A DNA stretch of 64,000 nt from a virus. Made by a program: the position numbers and the translations under genes. The notes beneath the pieces are model-generated. The model worked only from the letters and a program-made list of their open reading frames with translations, searched no databases and had not been told where the DNA came from. The DNA is taken from positions 35,123 through 99,122 of IMG/VR virus record IMGVR_UViG_3300009181_000043. One strand, 5' to 3'. Positions 60,636-64,000 of this stretch are shown here, in pieces (the first letter of the stretch is position 1; every line of letters begins with the position of its first letter).

Positions 60636-60712
60636 AGTCTGGCGATGCTAAAAGTTTAATAAAAAAATTAAAAAAACTGCTGATTAAACATCAACATCGC
60701 CAGACTCAGCAG
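60636..60712 (+). promoter_or_regulatory. Interleaved inverted repeats upstream of nrdA (pseudoknot or switch candidate)
   Basis: Stem A: AGTCTGGCGATG (60636-60647) with CATCGCCAGACT (60695-60706), 12 bp perfect. Stem B: CTGCTGA (60677-60683, inside the loop of A) with TCAGCAG (60706-60712, just after A). The two interleave, giving an H-type pseudoknot topology, or would compete for one base. The connecting loop is A-rich. The structure ends 28 nt before the nrdA start and has no T run. Confidence 0.55.
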
Positions 60713-60740
60713 ATAGTTATTTACCACCATCGAATAGATT

Positions 60741-63035
60741 ATGAACAAAGAAATTTTTATCAAAAAACGCAGCGGAAAAGTTGAAAAGTTTAATGCAGAC
60801 AAAATCAACAAGATTCTGCAATGGGCTACAGAAGATATAAAAGGTGTAAGTTTTGAAGAAGTTGCTATGAATGCCCATCTGTCATTTTTTGATGGTATGA
60901 GCAGCAAGAATATTCACACAATGCTCACTGAGGCAGCATCCAATCTTATCAGTGAGGAAAAATCCAACTATCAATTTGTAGCAGCACGATTGTTGAACTA
61001 TCAGTTGCGCAAGGAAGTTTGGGGTGGTAAGAATCCTCCAAAGCTATATGATCTTGTCAAGGATAACATATCTCACTTGGTGTATGATGATGCAATTCTG
61101 AATTGGTATACTAAACAAGAGTTTGATAAACTTGATGAATATCTTAAGCATGATCGTGATTTGAATTTTGCGTATGCTGGTATCAAACAACTATGTGACA
61201 AATATCTTGTACAAAATCGTAGCACCAAGAAAATCTATGAAACTCCACAGTTTGCATACATGTTGATTGCTATGACCTTCTTTAAGGATTATAAGGAGCA
61301 CCGCCTTGAATATGTGAAGCGAGCATACAACTACTTTAGTAAACATAAAATCAATCTACCCACGCCAATCATGGCGGGTGTACGAACAGCAATGAAAAGT
61401 TATGCTTCATGCTCTCTTTTCACTGTGGACGACACACTACACAGTATATTTGCTAACAACAGTGCGGTAGGATTCGCAACCGCAAGTAGGTATGGTATTG
61501 GACTCAATTTGAGCCGTCTACGTGCCACTAACGCACCCATTCGTAATGGTGAAGTGATTCATACAGGTCCTATTCCATTTGCCAAAGCATTTGAGTCAAC
61601 CGTGAAGTGTTGTCACCAGAATGGTATTCGTGGTGGAAGTGCAACTGTAAACTTTGCATGGTTCCATTACGATATCATGGACATTCTGGTGTTAAAGAAC
61701 AACGCTGGTACTGATGACAACCGAGTTCGTAAGTTGGACTACTGTGTTGGATTAGATAAACTAATCTTTGAACGTTTTTTGAAGAATCAAGATGTAACAT
61801 TATTTAGTTATCATGAATGCCCATCGTTGTGGAATACTTTCGGATTGGAAGGATTCAAGGAAAAGTATGAGAAGGCTGAAGCCAATAAAAATCTCAAATT
61901 TAAGAAAAAAATACCTGCCCGTGAATTGATTGGTCTTCTTGCCAAGGAACGTCTGGAAACAGGCCGCATCTATACGATGTTTGTGGATCACGCAAATGAA
62001 CATGGAAGCTGGCTTGACCAAGTGGATACGAGTAACCTGTGCCTAGAAGTCAACCATCCTTTGATTCCTATTAGTGATGTTAATGATCCAAATGGTGAAA
62101 TTGGCGTTTGTATTCTTGCGGCAGTGAATTGGCTCGAAATTGCATCTGAACAAGAAATGGAGAGTGTTTGTGATATTATTGTCAGAATGCTTGATTCTTT
62201 GATTGAACACCAAAATTACTTTGTTCCAGCCGCCGAGAATTTTGCCAAGAAACGTCGCAGTCTTGGTGTTGGTGTTTCCAACTTGGCTGCTCTTCTTGCC
62301 AAGGAGGGTTTGAAGTATTGGGATCCCAAGGCTCCCAACTTTGTTGCCAAGTGGATGGAAATGATGAGTTTCTATTTGATCAAGGCTAGTGTTGAAATGG
62401 CAAAAGAACTTGGTAAGTGTGAGAAGTTTGATAGAACCAAGTTTAGTCAAGGTATTCTTCCAATTGATACTTATAAGAAAGACGTTGATGAATTCATCAC
62501 TGAACCTCTACATATGGATTGGGAAGGCCTGCGTAGCGACATCAAGCAGCACGGTATGCGGCACAGTACATTGACAGCGTGTATGCCGGTGGAATCGAGC
62601 AGCGTTATACAGAGTAGTACCAATGGTATTGAACCTCCACGTAGTGCCATCAGTTTCAAGGGAAGCAAAAGCAATATTTTACCAGTGGTAATTCCCAACA
62701 TTGATAAATATAAGAACAATTATACTTTTGCATTTGATATGCCAAGTAACGAAGGTTATCTAAAGGTTGCAGCGGCAATTCAAAAGTTTACTGATATGAG
62801 CATCAGTACAAATACATACTATATTCCATCTCGCTATGAAAAGAATGCGGTACCTGTAGAGACTGTGATCAAAGACATGCTTTTGGCCTATAAGTACGGA
62901 CTCAAGAATTTGTACTATGCAAACACTGATGATGGTGATAAGCAAAGTGCGATGGAACAAAAAGCAGTTGTGGAAAAACTACAACCAAAGCTGGAGCAAG
63001 AAAGTGGTTGTGAAAGTGGTGCCTGTGCCCTATAA
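60741..63035 (+). CDS. nrdA: Class I ribonucleotide reductase, large subunit
   Basis: 764 aa (T4 NrdA is 754). It has an N-terminal ATP-cone-like region (FIKKRSGKVEKFNADKINKI) and a catalytic barrel with C224, N432, C434, E436 and C457 in the expected contexts (YASCSLF, SNLCLEV, IGVCILAAVN), plus MPVESSSVIQSSTNGIEPPR. The C-terminal CESGAC (757-762) supplies the redox cysteine pair. It reduces ribonucleotides to deoxyribonucleotides with NrdB, encoded next, to feed phage DNA synthesis. Confidence 0.95.
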   Translation: MNKEIFIKKRSGKVEKFNADKINKILQWATEDIKGVSFEEVAMNAHLSFFDGMSSKNIHTMLTEAASNLISEEKSNYQFVAARLLNYQLRKEVWGGKNPPKLYDLVKDNISHLVYDDAILNWYTKQEFDKLDEYLKHDRDLNFAYAGIKQLCDKYLVQNRSTKKIYETPQFAYMLIAMTFFKDYKEHRLEYVKRAYNYFSKHKINLPTPIMAGVRTAMKSYASCSLFTVDDTLHSIFANNSAVGFATASRYGIGLNLSRLRATNAPIRNGEVIHTGPIPFAKAFESTVKCCHQNGIRGGSATVNFAWFHYDIMDILVLKNNAGTDDNRVRKLDYCVGLDKLIFERFLKNQDVTLFSYHECPSLWNTFGLEGFKEKYEKAEANKNLKFKKKIPARELIGLLAKERLETGRIYTMFVDHANEHGSWLDQVDTSNLCLEVNHPLIPISDVNDPNGEIGVCILAAVNWLEIASEQEMESVCDIIVRMLDSLIEHQNYFVPAAENFAKKRRSLGVGVSNLAALLAKEGLKYWDPKAPNFVAKWMEMMSFYLIKASVEMAKELGKCEKFDRTKFSQGILPIDTYKKDVDEFITEPLHMDWEGLRSDIKQHGMRHSTLTACMPVESSSVIQSSTNGIEPPRSAISFKGSKSNILPVVIPNIDKYKNNYTFAFDMPSNEGYLKVAAAIQKFTDMSISTNTYYIPSRYEKNAVPVETVIKDMLLAYKYGLKNLYYANTDDGDKQSAMEQKAVVEKLQPKLEQESGCESGACAL

Positions 63036-63046
63036 TAAAAAATAAC

Positions 63047-64000
63047 ATGAAAACTGTACTGAACAAATCCAATATTGATGTAAATAAGAATCCTATGTTC
63101 CTAGGAGAGGATCTGTCTCTGCAAAGGTATGATCGCCAAAAGTATCCTAAGTTCTACGATTTGTATGACCAACAGTTGAACTTCTTTTGGAGACCACAGG
63201 AAGTTACGTTGGTCAAGGATATTACAGATTACAAGAATCTATCAGACGAAGAACGTTTTGTATTTGATAGTAATCTTAAGTTTCAGACCGTAGTTGACAG
63301 TATGTTGAGTCGTAGTATTCATCAAATGATGCAACACGTTACAAATCCAGAATTGGAAATTTGTATGAATACTTGGAGTTTCTTTGAAACCATTCATAGT
63401 AATTCATACACATATATTCTTCAAAACGTGTATCCTGATGCCACCAAGTTCTTTGATAGCATTCTTGAAGATAAGGAGATTGTCAAGCGAGCCAAAGCAA
63501 TCAGTGAAAAATATGACGCTTTGCTTGCAAATGATAAAGACGACATTCGTCAACAAATTTTTGACGCATTGATAGCAACTCAGATCACTGAGGGCTTGAT
63601 ATTTTATGTAAGTTTTGCGTGCAGTTTCTATTTTGGATATCGTGGTAAGATGGAGGGTAACAGTAAAATCATCAAGTTCATCAGCCGTGATGAAAACCTA
63701 CACGTAGCCATCACACAAAATATTCTTAAACATCTTACAGACAATAAGGACGAGGGATTCCAAGATATTATCAAAAAGAGTGAAGACAAGGTATACGAGG
63801 CGTATAGAATTGCCGTGGAAGCTGAAAAGGATTGGGCGGATTATCTATTCAGCAAGGGCAGTCTTGTGGGATTAACAGCAGAAAGTCTCAAAGCATATGT
63901 TGAGTGGCTTGCCAACAACCGTTTGACAAGTATGGGATACAAGAAATTGTACCCAAATGCCAAAATAAATCCATTGGCTGGATGGTTGGATAGTTATTAC
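63047..64000 (+). CDS. nrdB: Class I ribonucleotide reductase, small subunit (3' end outside window)
   Basis: 318 codons are open from the ATG at 63047 to the window end, so the stop lies beyond it. MKTVLNKSNIDVNKNPMFLG starts the protein. Diiron-site segments are visible: FFWRPQEVTLVKD, WSFFETIHSNSYTYIL, FACSFYFG preceded by EGLIFYVS, and ISRDENLHVAIT. The NPLAGWLDSYY at the end of the window is the usual late segment. It provides the tyrosyl radical for NrdA, whose gene ends 11 nt upstream. Confidence 0.94.
   Translation, partial: MKTVLNKSNIDVNKNPMFLGEDLSLQRYDRQKYPKFYDLYDQQLNFFWRPQEVTLVKDITDYKNLSDEERFVFDSNLKFQTVVDSMLSRSIHQMMQHVTNPELEICMNTWSFFETIHSNSYTYILQNVYPDATKFFDSILEDKEIVKRAKAISEKYDALLANDKDDIRQQIFDALIATQITEGLIFYVSFACSFYFGYRGKMEGNSKIIKFISRDENLHVAITQNILKHLTDNKDEGFQDIIKKSEDKVYEAYRIAVEAEKDWADYLFSKGSLVGLTAESLKAYVEWLANNRLTSMGYKKLYPNAKINPLAGWLDSYY

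Noticed and set aside
1-64000. tRNA genes, CRISPR arrays, insertion sequences
   Set aside because: Intergenic gaps are short and none shows a cloverleaf, spaced repeats or transposase; a tRNA scan would settle the first.

Overview
The window is a contiguous piece of a large T4-like myovirus genome. Evidence is a near-complete T4-type set: contractile tail sheath, tail tube, terminase, portal, prohead protease, scaffold, major capsid protein, baseplate genes, gp32, UvsX, RNase H, DnaB-type helicase, Mre11/Rad50, primase and class I ribonucleotide reductase. Divergence in sequence and gene order suggests an environmental phage far from T4 itself. A lipoprotein with an outer-membrane-type signal points to a diderm host; the host cannot be named from this sequence.

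Layout. 1-4410: glycosyltransferase (cut by the window start), a seven-repeat beta-propeller protein and a small late protein. 4430-9091: RuvC-like resolvase, primase, and an Mre11-Rad50 (gp47-gp46) fusion. 9260-13252: a double-length tail sheath. 13360-14865: a homing endonuclease between two look-alike terminators. 14960-27317: RNA-ligase-like enzyme, terminase, portal, two unknown head-region genes, prohead protease, a small coiled-coil protein, two minus-strand genes, scaffold, major capsid protein. 27379-29144 (minus): Mom-like GNAT protein and an envelope lipoprotein. 29194-33901: a tightly coupled operon of 2H phosphoesterase, CCA-type nucleotidyltransferase with HD domain, second nucleotidyltransferase and HAD phosphatase. 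33942-38631: neck and fibre proteins. 38673-42211: small genes, HAD-nucleotidyltransferase fusion, tail tube, NMN-adenylyltransferase-like enzyme. 42254-55877: a tail-assembly-type gene with a start-less downstream frame, tape measure, baseplate genes, a family A DNA polymerase-like ORF and unknown virion-type proteins. 55999-64000: gp32, uvsX, rnh, gp41, nrdA, nrdB (cut by the window end).

Expression logic. About twenty starts are preceded by TATTTATA (or one-base variants). In ten cases the motif ends exactly 4 nt before the start codon and no Shine-Dalgarno is present. Where the motif lies further upstream a Shine-Dalgarno is often present. This fits a late promoter that makes leaderless mRNAs. 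Many other genes are joined by ATGA overlaps.

Most interesting signal. Five proteins begin MI(K/T)(L/F) and carry an L-x-E site within the first 17 residues. This resembles the T4 capsid-targeting peptide and its gp21 cleavage rule. Three of them look like RNA end-processing enzymes (ligase, CCA-type nucleotidyltransferase/HD, nucleotidyltransferase). Together with the 2H phosphoesterase and HAD phosphatase of the same operon they suggest an RNA-repair kit made late and packed into the capsid for delivery with the DNA. This is inference and is testable by virion proteomics.
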